Source: Ophiosphaerella korrae
Taxonomy: Eukaryota; Ascomycota; Dothideomycetes; Pleosporales; Phaeosphaeriaceae
Direction: 5' to 3'
Length of the DNA: 47,871 nt
NCBI GenBank assembly: GCA_028456385.1
Contig: JALNQF010000321.1
Coordinates: forward strand, 1 to 47,871
Below are positions 1-11,100 of the stretch, piece after piece. Each line of letters opens with the position of its first letter. Within the stretch, counting starts at the first letter, position 1. A program made the position numbers and the translations under genes. The notes under the pieces were generated by a model, which searched no databases, was not told the DNA's origin, and saw only the letters and a list, made by a program, of their open reading frames with translations.

Positions 1-115
1 GCTTAGTAAGCTACTAGGTATATATACCTAGTACTTACTTAGATAGCTTTATTTACTATTTACTCTTTTTAGTTAATTGTTAAAACTGCCTTATTGAGTT
101 ATCTTGCGTAAAGTC
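1..115. other. Unassigned left edge with perfect palindrome
   Basis: This stretch lies beyond the point where element E stops aligning convincingly with its better copy D (near 115-130). It holds a perfect 22-bp palindrome at 12-33 (centre tatata, flanked by tactagg / cctagta) that extends imperfectly to about 33 bp. Around 75-115 it keeps a few CA/TG-type dinucleotides (for example ttgttaaaactgcc), which are rare elsewhere. It may be a divergent 3' part of E or the edge of another repeat. No gene is visible. Confidence 0.35.
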
Positions 116-119
116 TACC

Positions 120-3100
120 TTACACCTTTATATAGTCTAGTTTTTTACTAAGTTACTTTATCTATAGATTCTTTATATAAAGATATACTTTATCTCTTTT
201 TTTTTAGCTAAGGTACTATTTTTTATTTTCTATTAATATATAAAATACTTTATTTCTAAGCTTTTTCTAGTTTCTATTTTATCTTATTATAGAGTTCTTA
301 TATATCCTTAACTCTAACTAATACTACTTTTATCTTAGGTCCTAGTAGTATTCTCTTAAATAAATTAGGGTATATCTTATAGTTTATAAAATATAGTATT
401 TTACTTATTATTATAAGCTAATTATACTATAAGTAATAGTAATACCTAATTATTCTACTTCTAATTACTATAAATCCTTAGGTAAGTCTTTAACGTTCTA
501 TTAGTCTATTCTATTTATCTATCTATCTATAAATACTAGGCTATTAATAGCTTTTTTTTAATTCCTATTACTATAAGTAGCGTTATCTAGTAATTAGATA
601 TAAAAAGCTAATCTCTATTACTAATAATACTCTTTAGTATTTTATATCTCTATATTAGTACGTCTAGTAGTACGTATCCTAGCTAGTCTACTATATAATT
701 ACTTTAGAATTTCTCTATCTTAGCGTATTTTATAAATTAGTCTATAATTACTATTATTATATTATATCTTATTCTTATTACTAAGTTCTTTAATATTAGT
801 AGTCTTATAATAAAGTCTATTACAATATCTATTTAGAGTTTTTCTAGTATCTTAATTACTTATATTTCTCTATAAGGTATATATATCTTATACTTATTCT
901 TCTAGTAATTTACGTATTCTTTAATAAACTACATTACTTTCTCTTTTATCTTACTAAATCTATAGTTTCTTTAGATTAGTTCTATAGTTTATATAATCTT
1001 TAAGTACTTATATACTAAGTTATTATAGTATTATTATATAACTACTTTTTATAATTCTTTTAGAACTTTATTTATAATTCTAACTAGGTTATTAATTTCT
1101 TATTCTTTTACTAGTTATATATTTAGTACTAGGTATCTTTATCTATTATCTTATAGTATAGCTTCTTTTATTACTTGTTTCTTTTTTTTACTACTTGTTT
1201 CTTTCTTTTACTACTTATTTCTTTCCTATAATATTATATTTTTAGCTAAGCGCGTCTACTTAGCTATTTTCCTTACTTAGTACGTACTAAATCTTAAATT
1301 TATACTATATTAGTACCTCTAACTATTATATCTACATATCTTTTAACTTCTTACTAATTATAAAGTATATTAGGTTCTTATAATCTATCTTTATAATTAC
1401 TTTTACTATACTTTTAGTGTATACTCTTTAATACTTAAGTATATTAACTATTACAAGTAGCTCTTTATTATATATATTATATCTTTCTTCTTATTTTATA
1501 AACTTCTCTATATAGTATATAATTAGTTACTACTTTCTTTTATACTCTTATAGTACTATTACTCTATAAGCTAGATTAAATATATTAGTTTTAATAACTA
1601 GAGTCTTATTACTATAAAATTATTTTAGAACTAGTAGTATAATATAGGCTTACTTAAGTTCCTTATAAGCTTATTTCTACTCTACTCTCTATTTCTATAT
1701 TATATCTTTTCTTATAAGCTTTATAAGTAGTAGTACTTTCATTAAAAATCTCTTTATAAAGTATTAGTTAAAGTTTATAAATCTTAAGAATAATTATACG
1801 TCTTTAACTATCTTAGGTTCTTTCTATTCTTTTACTACTTTAATCTTTTTTTAGCTTATCTTAACTTTATTAATACTTATTATATATCCTAGAAACTTTA
1901 CTTCTATCTTATACTATTTATACTTCTCTAGCTTTAGTTATAGGTTATATTAGTCTAAGTACTATAGTACTATTATTACTTACTCTACGTACTTACTTTC
2001 TTCTTTAGAATATATTAGTATATTATCTAAGTAAGCTATAATAAACTTATCTAAGTATTTTTATAATATATTATTAATTAGTCTTTAGAATATTACTAGT
2101 ATATTTATTAGTCTAAAGAGTATTACTATATACTTATAATATCTATAGTATATTTAGAATACTATCTTCTACTCTTTACTTACCTTAATTTATATTAAGT
2201 AGTATCTATCTTTTAAGTCTAGCTTTATAAAAATCTTAGCTTAGCTTAGCTTATCTTAGAGTTTATCTATATTTAGTAGTAAGTATTAGTCCTTTACTAT
2301 AATATTGTTTAGTTTTTAGTAGTTTATATATATCTTTAGTAGTTTTTTCTTCTTAAGTATAAAGAGAATTAGAAATCTTACTAATAATAAGGATTTATAT
2401 ATATATCTCTTCTTTAAGTCCTTATTTAGTCTTTTTTAGAGTATTACTAATTTACTCTATATTAATTAGTAAATAAGCTTAAAAGGTAGCTCTTTTCTTT
2501 TTTATAACTTAATTATATAGTCTTAAAGTTAGTACTTAAGTAATACTAGTATATCTATTTCTTCTATAAATAAGAAGCTAAACTTCTTATATTATTCTAG
2601 CATCTTAGGAGTTATATATTACTCCTTTACTTTTACTTCTTAGCTTAGCGCTCTACTAGTACCTATAAAGGTACTTATTTTCTCTTAATAAGTTACTATT
2701 AAAGCTACTATCTTATATAGTACCTTCTTATCTACTATTAAATACTACTAATATATAGGCTTAGATCTACGTATATCTTTATAGTTATTAAATAAGAAGT
2801 TCTAGTTTTTTTAATTAACTCTAGAATTAATCTCTTATAGCTATAAGAGTCCTAGTATAATATTTTTATTAGCTAAAATTAATACGTCTAAAGTAATTCT
2901 TATACTATATTATTAAATAATAATCTCTATAGTTACCTTATTACTAACTATTAGGTTTTCTAGTATTAGTTATCTATTTATAATATAGATTAGATATAGT
3001 ATCTTTTTTACTTATAGTTAGAGTCCTACTTATTTTACTACTTTAGGTATAATTAAGTTTATAAATAACTCTAAATCTACTTATACTTTTATTCTTTCTC

Positions 3101-4080
3101 TTTTTATTTTTACTAAGAGTTTAATAAGTCTTTTAGTATTAATAGTATTATAGCTTATAAATATATATCTACTATTAGCTATTTACTTAAAAAAGACTTA
3201 ATCTTATAATCTTTATTTATCTTTTACTAAAATCCTTAGAGTATCTTAATCTCTTTATATTATTTATACTTTTCTAGTGTATAGGTTTACTAAATTAAAT
3301 TAATATATTAGTTATTTATCTATATCTTACTTATATTTATATCTTCTTTAGTTATACTTAGAAAGTACTTAGCTTCTTACTTATCCTATAAGTATTATTT
3401 ATATCTTATATTTATATACTTTTTATAGTTTTATTTATATCTAGATCTCTTATAAGAGAAATATCTAGATTTTATCTTCTTAGAGTAGTAAGTAAAGTAC
3501 TTATTATAGTAATATCTTATCTATAATAGTAGTAGATAGTTTAAGTTATATAAGTATAGCTAGTATTATAGTTCTCTTATTAATACTAGATCTATATTAA
3601 TTAGCGCCTAATTATTATTAGTATATAATAATTTATATTACTCGGTTTACTCTACTTTATATATTTAGCGTTCTTTATTTTACTATTCTTTTATTAAGTA
3701 GTAGCTATCTACTAGTCTCTAGATTTCTTTTATAAATCTATCTTATACTTTAGCGTTTTCTTACCTTAGCTCTAGTATTTTAAGTACTATTTTATATTTA
3801 GAAGTCTTAAGCTCTTAGTTTTTTTTCTTATTCTTGTCCTAGGCTAGATATACTTACTTTCCTAGATATAGCGTTATCTTATACTTATACTTTACTCTTC
3901 TTTAGTATAGCTAATAGTACTCTAAGGTATCTATCTTAGCTTACTTCTACTTTAGCTAATACCTTTTTATATAGCTTTATACTCTTAGTAGTATATTTAT
4001 AGCTTTTACTTTATTATTTATTATAAAGTTAGTTAGTTTTATAGTAATCTTATAGTAGTTATATTTCTTACTTATATCTT
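120..4080 (-). pseudogene. E pol remnant: protease-RT-RNase H-integrase
   Basis: This is the decayed pol region, read right to left. The RT active site lies at about 2012-2048 and reads YLDN followed by ILIYS, where functional gypsy RTs have YLDD. RNase H follows at roughly 1240-1800 and integrase at roughly 130-1130. Within the integrase the tatc-repeat at about 507-540 is the RIP-altered QTDGQTE motif around the third part of the catalytic core. It is collinear with D at 29270-32770. Stops are TAA or TAG, the expected products of RIP at CAA, CAG and TGG. Domain limits are approximate because they were read by eye. Confidence 0.8.
1163..1225. repeat. 20-bp tandem repeat in E
   Basis: Nearly three head-to-tail copies of a 20-bp pyrimidine-rich unit (core ttacttgtttcttt) lie in E just downstream of RNase H in the sense of the element. 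The corresponding place in D (around 31680-31710) has only a single related stretch, so the array is a local expansion in E. A 20-bp period is not a multiple of three and would shift the reading frame. Confidence 0.75.
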
Positions 4081-5050
4081 ACTACTAGAAGTTTATAGTC
4101 TTGTAATCTCTCTTCTTTTAGCTTCTTCTAAAGATTACTTCTTATTCTTCTTCTTTATTATTATTTTACTTCTTAAGTATATTAATTTATTATATTATCT
4201 TATTCTTTACTTAGTAATTCTTTACTAAGTACTCTATTTTACTATACTTATATTATTTTTAGCTTTCTACTTCTATAGAGTTCTTATAGTAATAGTATTC
4301 TTATTTTCTTAGGTTTATATTATTAATATATATCTTATCTAGCCTAAAGTATCTATAGCTACCTTAAACTTAGTTGTTCTTGTATTTACGTTACTACTTA
4401 TACTTAAGTTTATACTTCTTACTTTCTATATATAGTACTTTACTATTCTTAGCTTCTACTATATATTAATATATATAGTTATTAACTTAAATTACTTCTT
4501 CTATTAAGTCTTCTAATATTTTAATTATAGCTCTACTACGTATTAGCTCGCCTTAAATATTACTTTTAAGTTTCTATTAAAATATTCTTATTAATAACTT
4601 ATTATTCTATTTAATTTATATTGCGTAGCTTTAGAACTTATTAGTATAGTCTACTACTACCTTATATTATTATAGCTACTATATTACGCGCTCTACTACT
4701 ACTATCTTATTTACTATTAGAAAGGCTTATTATACTTTGTCTTTAAACTTAATTTATTCTTTAAATATATTATTATAGTTATTATTATTATTATTAAAGT
4801 ATTTCTTAAAGTATAGCGTAACCTATTTATCTACCTTACCCCTTATATAAGATAATATAAGTATAGCTCTATCTTTATCTTAAACTTAGTCTACTTTAAA
4901 AAATAAATTAAGTTATAAAATCTATAGCTTAAGCTTCTTTTATTCTTTATAGTAGAGGTCTAGCTTAGTAACCTTAGAAGTAGTAGTATAAGTTACTCCT
5001 ACATGCTAGTTATCTATATTTATTAAAGTATTACTTATCTTAAGAGTATT
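4080..5050 (-). pseudogene. E gag remnant with zinc knuckle
   Basis: This is the decayed gag region of E, beginning just inside the LTR end at 5056. A CCHC zinc-knuckle relic lies at about 4212-4262. Its reading, like that of D, is KYYKYSKIKYLVKNY, where an intact knuckle would have Cys and His at the Tyr positions (TGY to TAY and CAY to TAY, both RIP changes). The region aligns with D 27853-28860. It carries an ATT microsatellite at about 4778-4796. No open frame remains. Confidence 0.75.
4778..4796. repeat. ATT microsatellite in E gag
   Basis: A short run of about six ATT/TTA units sits inside the gag remnant of E. D has a shorter, interrupted run at the matching place (around 28115-28130). 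It is probably a run of Asn or Lys codons altered by RIP and slippage. Confidence 0.6.
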
Positions 5051-5055
5051 TAATA

Positions 5056-5206
5056 TATTAAGACTTTAGAACTAAGTAAAGGTAATAAGAGTAAGTAGGC
5101 TTCTATAAGATAAGTAAGTTAAGTAACTAACTTATTTATTAACTTTACTTATCTTATAGAAGCCTACTTACCCTTATTACCTTTACCTAGTTCTAAGGTC
5201 TTAATA
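5056..5206. repeat. Inverted repeat of two family-2 LTR ends
   Basis: Arms of 63 bp (5056-5118 and 5144-5206) are inverted copies separated by 25 bp. I count four differences, all C/T or G/A transitions as expected from RIP. Each arm is the terminal part of the family-2 LTR (compare 27790-27852 and 34173-34235), ending in a form of tcttaaca. The left arm is the truncated 5' LTR of E. The right arm, with the spacer, matches the last roughly 90 bp of the LTR in the opposite orientation. The whole could fold into a long hairpin. No complete LTR start is present on either side. Confidence 0.85.
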
Positions 5207-6235
5207 CTCCTTAAGGTATAGACTAGTTACTAAAGTCTTTTTTAATAACTAGACTATATTAAATAGCTTAATTAATAACGCTTAACTAAACGTTAGCTAA
5301 GTATTACTACTTTAGCTTATACCTAAGCTTAAGAACTAAGAAAAGCTAAAAGATAACTTACTATTAAATACTATAATTAATAAAGACCTACTACTAAGAA
5401 TAGTCTTTATATCTTAAGATAAACTTAAGAAATTACTTACTAAGTTTACTAAGCTCTAACCTTTATTTTATACTCTATTACTAACTTTATATTAAAGAAT
5501 TAAAGATAATAAACCTAGTAATTACTTATCTCTTAGAGAGTTTACTTTAGCTAGAATAGTATTATACCTAGTAGTTATAAATACGTAGATATAAGACGTA
5601 TTTAACGTAGTAAATAAATAAAACTAGAAGCTTATAGCTAGAGTAAGTAAAGTAGATAAATAACTCTTTTAATAAGATAACTAATTAGCCTAACTCTAAG
5701 AATACCTAGTATAATTACTATAAGACTATAACTATATTATAAAGTAATATTATACTTTAAGCTAAAGAGCTACTAAATATAAAGCTCTATAAAAAGAAGC
5801 TATAGTAAAATATAACTACTTATATAAAATAGTAATTTACTAAGAAGACTTAATAGTAAAATAAACTAAGCTAAAAACTTTTAACTTTAATATACTAATA
5901 TAAAAAGATATAGAACTACTTTATACTAAGATCTTACTATAAAGCTAGTAACTTAGCTTCTTTAAAAAAAAGTTTAAACTCTAAGTACTAGTAGTAAGCT
6001 ACTATATCTTTAATAGAAAAGAGTTTACTTTAACTCTTTTCTTAACTAGTATCTAAAAGCTAGCCTTTAATTTTTACTAGTATAAAAAATAAGAAGACTA
6101 CTTTATAAAACCCTTATAATTTTTTAGTATAAGATACTATATAGATATTATATCTTTTATTTAGTTTATATATAATTACTTTATTACTAATAGAAATTTT
6201 TTTTTTAGCTTATAAACCTAAGCTAATATTATTAT
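5207..6235 (+). pseudogene. H gag-like remnant, 5' piece
   Basis: Reading TAA/TAG as former Gln/Trp, one frame through about 5450-6200 gives a Leu-, Lys- and Gln-rich, probably helical or coiled-coil sequence typical of the first part of a gypsy gag. No zinc knuckle is visible here; the rest of gag would lie beyond the R insertion, after 41564. The assignment as gag rests on position ahead of pol and on composition only. The piece ends in an ATT-rich tract at about 6221-6240, into which R inserted. Confidence 0.5.
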
Positions 6236-6664
6236 TATTATATAGTTACCTATCGTTAACTATAAGTAACTACTATAGGTATTAGTAGATTAAAAGTTAA
6301 TAAGAAAAGTTTATATAGTAATTAAGTAATAAGCTATAAATAATAGAAGATTTATATAATATTAAGTATTATTACTCTTAGTTAAATATTAGATTACTAA
6401 TACTATCCTAATAATATATATTACTATTAACTATATACTTATACTAATCTATTTATATAACTTTATAAATTACTCTAATTTATTTATACGTATTTATAAA
6501 TTACTCTAATCTATTATATATATTTGTAGATTACTCTATATTACGTATTTAGGTTATAAGTTATTTTTTAATCTAGGTTATTACTTTACGTATCTTATAC
6601 TTTATTAGTACTTAAGTTAAAACTAATTAGTTCTATCTTAATTTCTCTTATTATACTTATAATA
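6236..6664 (-). repeat. 3' LTR of element R
   Basis: This is a 429-bp family-1 LTR in reverse orientation. Its left edge follows target duplication attat (6231-6235), which recurs at 41559-41563. The LTR carries A-type 30-bp repeats containing aatctat/atagatt (about 6465-6545). The partner LTR at 41101-41558 is 29 bp longer, about one repeat unit. The purine-rich tract (- strand agaagagaagatag) adjoins it at 6665-6680. Confidence 0.9.
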
Positions 6665-6680
6665 CTATCTTCTCTTCTAG

Positions 6681-7330
6681 GTAGGTTTTAGTTCCTCTAC
6701 TTTAAAGCTAAAGTTATTAATCTAGTTTCTTTATTAATATTAAGTTCTTTATCTTCTTCTTTTATACCTACTAAGTCTACTCTTTATTATCTTTAGTTAG
6801 TAGATTATATATTACGCTATAGTATTATAATATTCCTTTACTCTTATTATAACTCTTTAAATCTTTTAGTAGATTACTTTTCTTTAATATATAGTAAGGC
6901 TTATAAAGTATATATTTATACTAATACTTACTTATCTTATAATCTTTCTAGTATATCTCTAATAGAATATAGATTAATAATACTTATTCTTATATCTATA
7001 CTTATTTATAATAAGGAAAGCTATTAACTATACTTAAGATAAACTATCTTAATAGATTATAGAAGCTAAAAAAGAATATAATTAGATTCTAAGTATATAA
7101 GTAGAAAATTTTACTTATTTAGTTTATCTTTATAAGATAAAAGCCTTAAATAATATAAAGTCTATTAAGTAAGCTACTTTCTTAGAGTTTAAGCTTAATT
7201 TTAAAGCTATAATAAAAGCTACTCTAGATCTTATTATATTAAGCGCTCCTATTATCTCTCTATCTAGTAGTAGTACTATAGACTTTCTTAGTTTACTACT
7301 AAGCGCTCTAGAGTATTTTAATTTTAGAAC
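6681..7330 (-). other. R region between chromodomain and 3' LTR
   Basis: About 650 bp after the chromodomain of R, closely matching the same region of A (35590-36163). It differs over most of its length from the matching region of B and C. In the sense direction one frame is Gln/Lys-rich when TAA/TAG are read as Gln, which suggests a lost C-terminal extension or small downstream ORF. It could equally be non-coding. Nothing is intact. Confidence 0.5.
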
Positions 7331-8316
7331 TCTTCTAGTTTCTTAAAGTAATTAAGGGTATCTTCTAGTTCTTATATATCTTCTTAAAGTTACTTTTTTT
7401 TATCTATACTTATCTATTTTACTAGATAGTAATTTTTTCTATTATAGTATTAGTATTATAAGATCTTCTTAACTTCTTAGTTTTCTTATTCTCTATAGGT
7501 ATCTACTTTGTATACTAGTAGTTTTACTTCTTATAGTACTTTTTTTAGTAGTACTACGTAGAAATTTAGGTATATTTTTATTTTATTTAGTAGTCTTAAT
7601 TTAAATATAACTAGTATAACTTTCTTCTCTACTTTATATAGTTTTATCTTAATATAATCTAGTTTTAAACTTAATTATATACTTTTAATATTTCTTTATA
7701 CTAACTATACTCTTTCTTTTTCTTTAAATTAGAGTCTCTTTTAGTATTTTTTATTATAGTACTTTACTATCTAATCTTATAAGAATTCTATATCCTATTA
7801 TAGTTAATTGTAAATTTTTTTAAGTTTATTTATAAAGTTTTCTTTTCTTAAAGACTAAAATAATTTAAATCTTAGTATCTAGTATATATTAGGGTTAAAT
7901 CTATAGTTTATAAAAAAAAGTAATACTCTTATTACTATATTCTTTATACAATTATATACTAACTATACTATAAGTAGTAACTATACCTAATTATTTTAAT
8001 TATAGTTAAGGTAGTATCTTAAGTACTATTCTACTATTTAAATTATATATTCTAATTATCTATCTATCTATAAGTAGTATACTATTAATATTATATATCT
8101 AACTCCTAATAATACTATTATTATTCTCTATAGTTTTAATATAAATCTTATATCTCTATCTATAATAATCTTATCTAGAATACTATATTAGCTATAGTAA
8201 TTATAGTCCTTAGGACCTAGTATATAGTAACTTCTATCCTACTTTTCTCTTTATATAGTCTAAAGTATAAGTACTTTATAAGTTTATCTACTATTATTAA
8301 GATTCTATTATATTTA
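7331..8316 (-). pseudogene. R integrase C-terminal part and chromodomain remnant
   Basis: This is the part of R pol left of the A insertion. About 7600-8316 matches the integrase core of B (14340-14990) in reverse, including the tatc-repeat at about 8055-8085 that is the RIP-altered QTDGQTE motif. About 7350-7560 matches the chromodomain region of B. The last five bases (8312-8316, attta) are the target duplicated on insertion of A; the rest of integrase continues from 36615. Confidence 0.85.
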
Positions 8317-8747
8317 TATTATAGGTGTAATAAAAGAAATTAAGATAGAACTAATTAGTTCTAACTTAAGTACTAATAAAGTATAGAATAAGTAAAGTAG
8401 TAACCTAGAGAAAGAAATAACTTATAACCTAAATATATAAGACGTAAAGTAATTTATAAATACGTATAATAGATTAAAATAATCTATAAATACGTATAAT
8501 AGATTAAAGTAATCTATATAGTTATATAAATAGATTACTAGAATTATATAGTTAGTAGGAATACTTATTATTAAGATAGTATTAGTAATTTAATCTTTTA
8601 ACTATAAAATGCTAATACAAGATAATTATAAGATATCTTCTATTATTTATAGTTATTATAGATTACTATATAAACTTTTACTATTACTCTCTAATCTACT
8701 AATACCCTAGAAGGGCTACTATAGTTAATAGTAAGTAATCTATTATA
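8317..8747 (+). repeat. 5' LTR of element A
   Basis: This 431-bp LTR starts tattatagg and ends tattata; the original ends were probably TG...CA, changed by RIP to TA...TA. It equals the A 3' LTR (36179-36609) in length. It carries about two and a half copies of a 30-bp repeat at 8451-8535 (unit begins aatctataaatacg). The conserved stretch ctttactaatttag follows directly at 8748-8761, in the primer-binding position. The copy shared by B and C reads ccttactaatttag or tcttactaatttag. Confidence 0.93.
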
Positions 8748-8761
8748 CTTTACTAATTTAG

Positions 8762-9419
8762 TTATTAAAAGAAGTAAAGGGTAAGTAGCGTATAGTCTAG
8801 CTAATATAATAGTAAAACGTTTAACTAAGAAAAGAAGTAAAGTACTTCTAAGTAGTTATAAATTAGATAATACTATATAAAAGGTAATTAAAAACTATAT
8901 AAACATCTTTATCTTAGAAAAAAAAGATATAAAGATAGTAATTAAAATATTAGAAATCTAAAATAAAGAACTTTAAAACTATATAAAGTAAAATAAAGTA
9001 TAGATTAAAGCTATTATAGAAGGATAAAACTAGATAGAATTAATTACCTAATAACTAGAGATAAGTATAATAAAGAAACTACTTAAGATACTTATACTTA
9101 AGAAGTTTAATAGAATAAGAGAATAACTAAGACCTTTTATAGTATTAGTAAAACTTTAGATTAATATATAAGTACTATACTTTAATAGAGAAGATAAGAA
9201 CGTAATATATATTAGAATATACCTTAAAGAGGATATAATAAGATAGTTTAAATATTACTAGATAAACTATATAATATATACTCTAGGAATATAGAAGGAT
9301 AAAATAAGAGCTATCTTTAGAAGTTATAAATACTTTACTAGACAAATAAGAGTAGTATTTAGAGATATAGATATTACCTAATAAGCTAAAGAAAACTTAA
9401 AAAGCTTATATAATACAAG
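8762..9419 (+). pseudogene. A gag remnant, 5' piece
   Basis: This is the N-terminal part of the family-1 gag relic, ahead of the zinc knuckles. It aligns with B 9886-10545 and C 22148-22805. It is predicted to be helical and rich in Lys, Glu and Leu when stops are ignored. It ends at acaag (9415-9419), the target site of B; the sequence continues at 16655. There is no intact start codon, since TpG loss has removed almost every ATG. Confidence 0.75.
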
Positions 9420-9871
9420 TATTACGTTAGTAATAAGAGAACTAGAAATAGAACTAATTAGCCTAAGCTTAAGTAATAACAAAATATAAGATAAGTAGGG
9501 TAATAACTTATAAGATAATAAGCTTAATTAGAAAGCTAACTATAATAAAGATACGTAATAAGTTTATAAAGTTATAATCTTAGTAAATATAAATTTATAA
9601 AGCTAGAATTTATAAATTTATAACTTTAGTAAATATAAAGTAATAAAGTTACTAAGTATTTACAAGTATATAGAATTAATATTATATATTATTAGGATAG
9701 TATTAGTAATTAATCCTTTAACTATAGAATACTAATACAAGATAATTATAAGATATCTTCTATTATTTATAGTTATTATAGATTACTATATAAGCTTTTG
9801 TTATTAACTCTTAATCTACTAATACTCTAAAGATAGGCTACCTATAGTTAATAATAGATAGTCTTATTATA
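9420..9871 (+). repeat. 5' LTR of element B
   Basis: This is a 452-bp B-type family-1 LTR. It starts tattacgttag and ends cttattata. It shares both ends with the A-type LTR but has a different middle (around 9560-9660, with repeated aatttataaa and atctta-gtaaata motifs). The partner is 16197-16649. The conserved primer-binding-position stretch ccttactaatttag follows at 9872-9885. Confidence 0.93.
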
Positions 9872-9885
9872 CCTTACTAATTTAG

Positions 9886-11100
9886 TTATAACAAGAAATA
9901 AAGCGTAAGTAGTGTATAGTCTAGCTAATATAATAGTAGAAAGCTTAACTAAGAAAAGAGTTAAGGTACCTATAAGTAGTTATAAATTAGATAATACTAT
10001 ATAGAAGTAAATTAAAAACTATCTTAATAACTTAATTTTAGAAAAAGAAGATATAAAGATAGTAATTAACGCCTTAGAAACCTAAAATAAAGAACTCTAA
10101 GAATATATAAAGTAAAATAAAGCCTAAATTAAAGCTATTATTTAAGAATTAAATTAAATAGAACTAATTACCTAAAGACTAGAGATAAGTATAATAAAGA
10201 AACTACTAAAAATACTTGTACTTAAAAAGTTTAATAGAAAAAGAGATAAACTAAAACTCTTTATAATATTAGAATAACTTTAGAATAATATATAAGTACT
10301 ATACTTTAATAGAGAAGATAAAAAGGTAATATATATTAGAATATACTTTAAAAGAGACGTAATAAGATAGTTTAAGCCTTACTAGATAGATTATATAATA
10401 TATACTTAGATAAACTAAAAAGATAAAACTAAAGCTATTTTTAGAAGTAATAAATACTTTATAAGACAAATAAGAGTAGTGTTTAAAAATAAATAGATAA
10501 TACCTAATAAGCTAAAGAAAAGCTTAAGAAGGGTATATATAATAAGAGTATTCCTAAATACGTATTATAGTTTAAATAACTATTATAAAATATATAGTAG
10601 AATAAACTATCTCTAATATTATAATTTAAATAAGGACTAAACTTAAAAATATATTATAAAATAATGTATATAGAAAAGCTAAGAATACGAGAAGCTTTAA
10701 AGTAATAAGTAATATAAATTAATAATAATCTTTAAGAATAAAAGAAGAATAATTATAAAGGATCTACTTAGAACTATAATAAGAGAGACCCTATAATCCT
10801 TAACGTAAATAAGGATAAAAGAAAAAGAAGAATAAAGACTTTATATACTTTAACTATAGTAAGAAAAGTTTCTATATAAAAGATTATTAGTTAAAAAAGA
10901 AAGATATAGTATATTATAAATATAAGAAACTAAGATACTTTATAAAGGACTATAGAAGTAAAGATCCAAAGAAAGATAAAGAAACCTAGTTAAAGATAAC
11001 TAAGGGTAAGAGAGAAGTACTTAAAGTATAAGCTAAACCTTAAAGAAAAAGTAGTAGAGAGTAAAGAAATACAATATATAATACACTATTAGACTTTTTA
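9886..11100 (+). pseudogene. B gag remnant with two zinc knuckles
   Basis: This is the degraded nucleocapsid/capsid region. Two successive CCHC knuckle relics lie at about 10845-10955. The first reads YFNYSKKSFYIKDY and the second YYKYRKLRYFIKDY, with Tyr wherever the knuckle should have Cys or His. That is exactly the outcome of TGY to TAY and CAY to TAY. A Lys-rich stretch precedes them. Across the family the gag frame runs on into pol without a frame change, most clearly in C, so the original element probably made a single Gag-Pol polyprotein. Confidence 0.85.

Larger units (their letters stand above)
1..5118 (-). mobile_element. Element E: RIP-degraded Ty3/gypsy chromovirus (family 2), left part outside window
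   Basis: The reverse complement of about 120-5055 aligns along its length with the internal region of element D (27853 to about 32770). It covers gag, protease, reverse transcriptase, RNase H and integrase in that order, reading right to left. At its right end only about 63 bp of the 5' LTR remains (5056-5118), followed by an inverted copy of the same LTR end. The chromodomain, 3' end and 3' LTR are not seen and probably lie left of the window or were lost. All frames are closed by TAA/TAG, so the element cannot encode protein. Confidence 0.88.

Noticed and set aside
507..540. TCTA tetranucleotide run (and similar runs in B, D and R) as a microsatellite
   Set aside because: It falls exactly on the integrase QTDGQTE motif in each element, and the repeated look comes from RIP changing CAG/GGT-type codons into tagata units. 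It is coding relic, not an independent repeat.
8748..8765. tRNA primer-binding site that could identify the primer tRNA
   Set aside because: The stretch after the family-1 5' LTR (cyttactaatttag) is conserved between copies, but RIP has probably changed it and I cannot match it to a tRNA 3' end. Self-priming as in some chromoviruses is also possible; I found no convincing complementary LTR segment.
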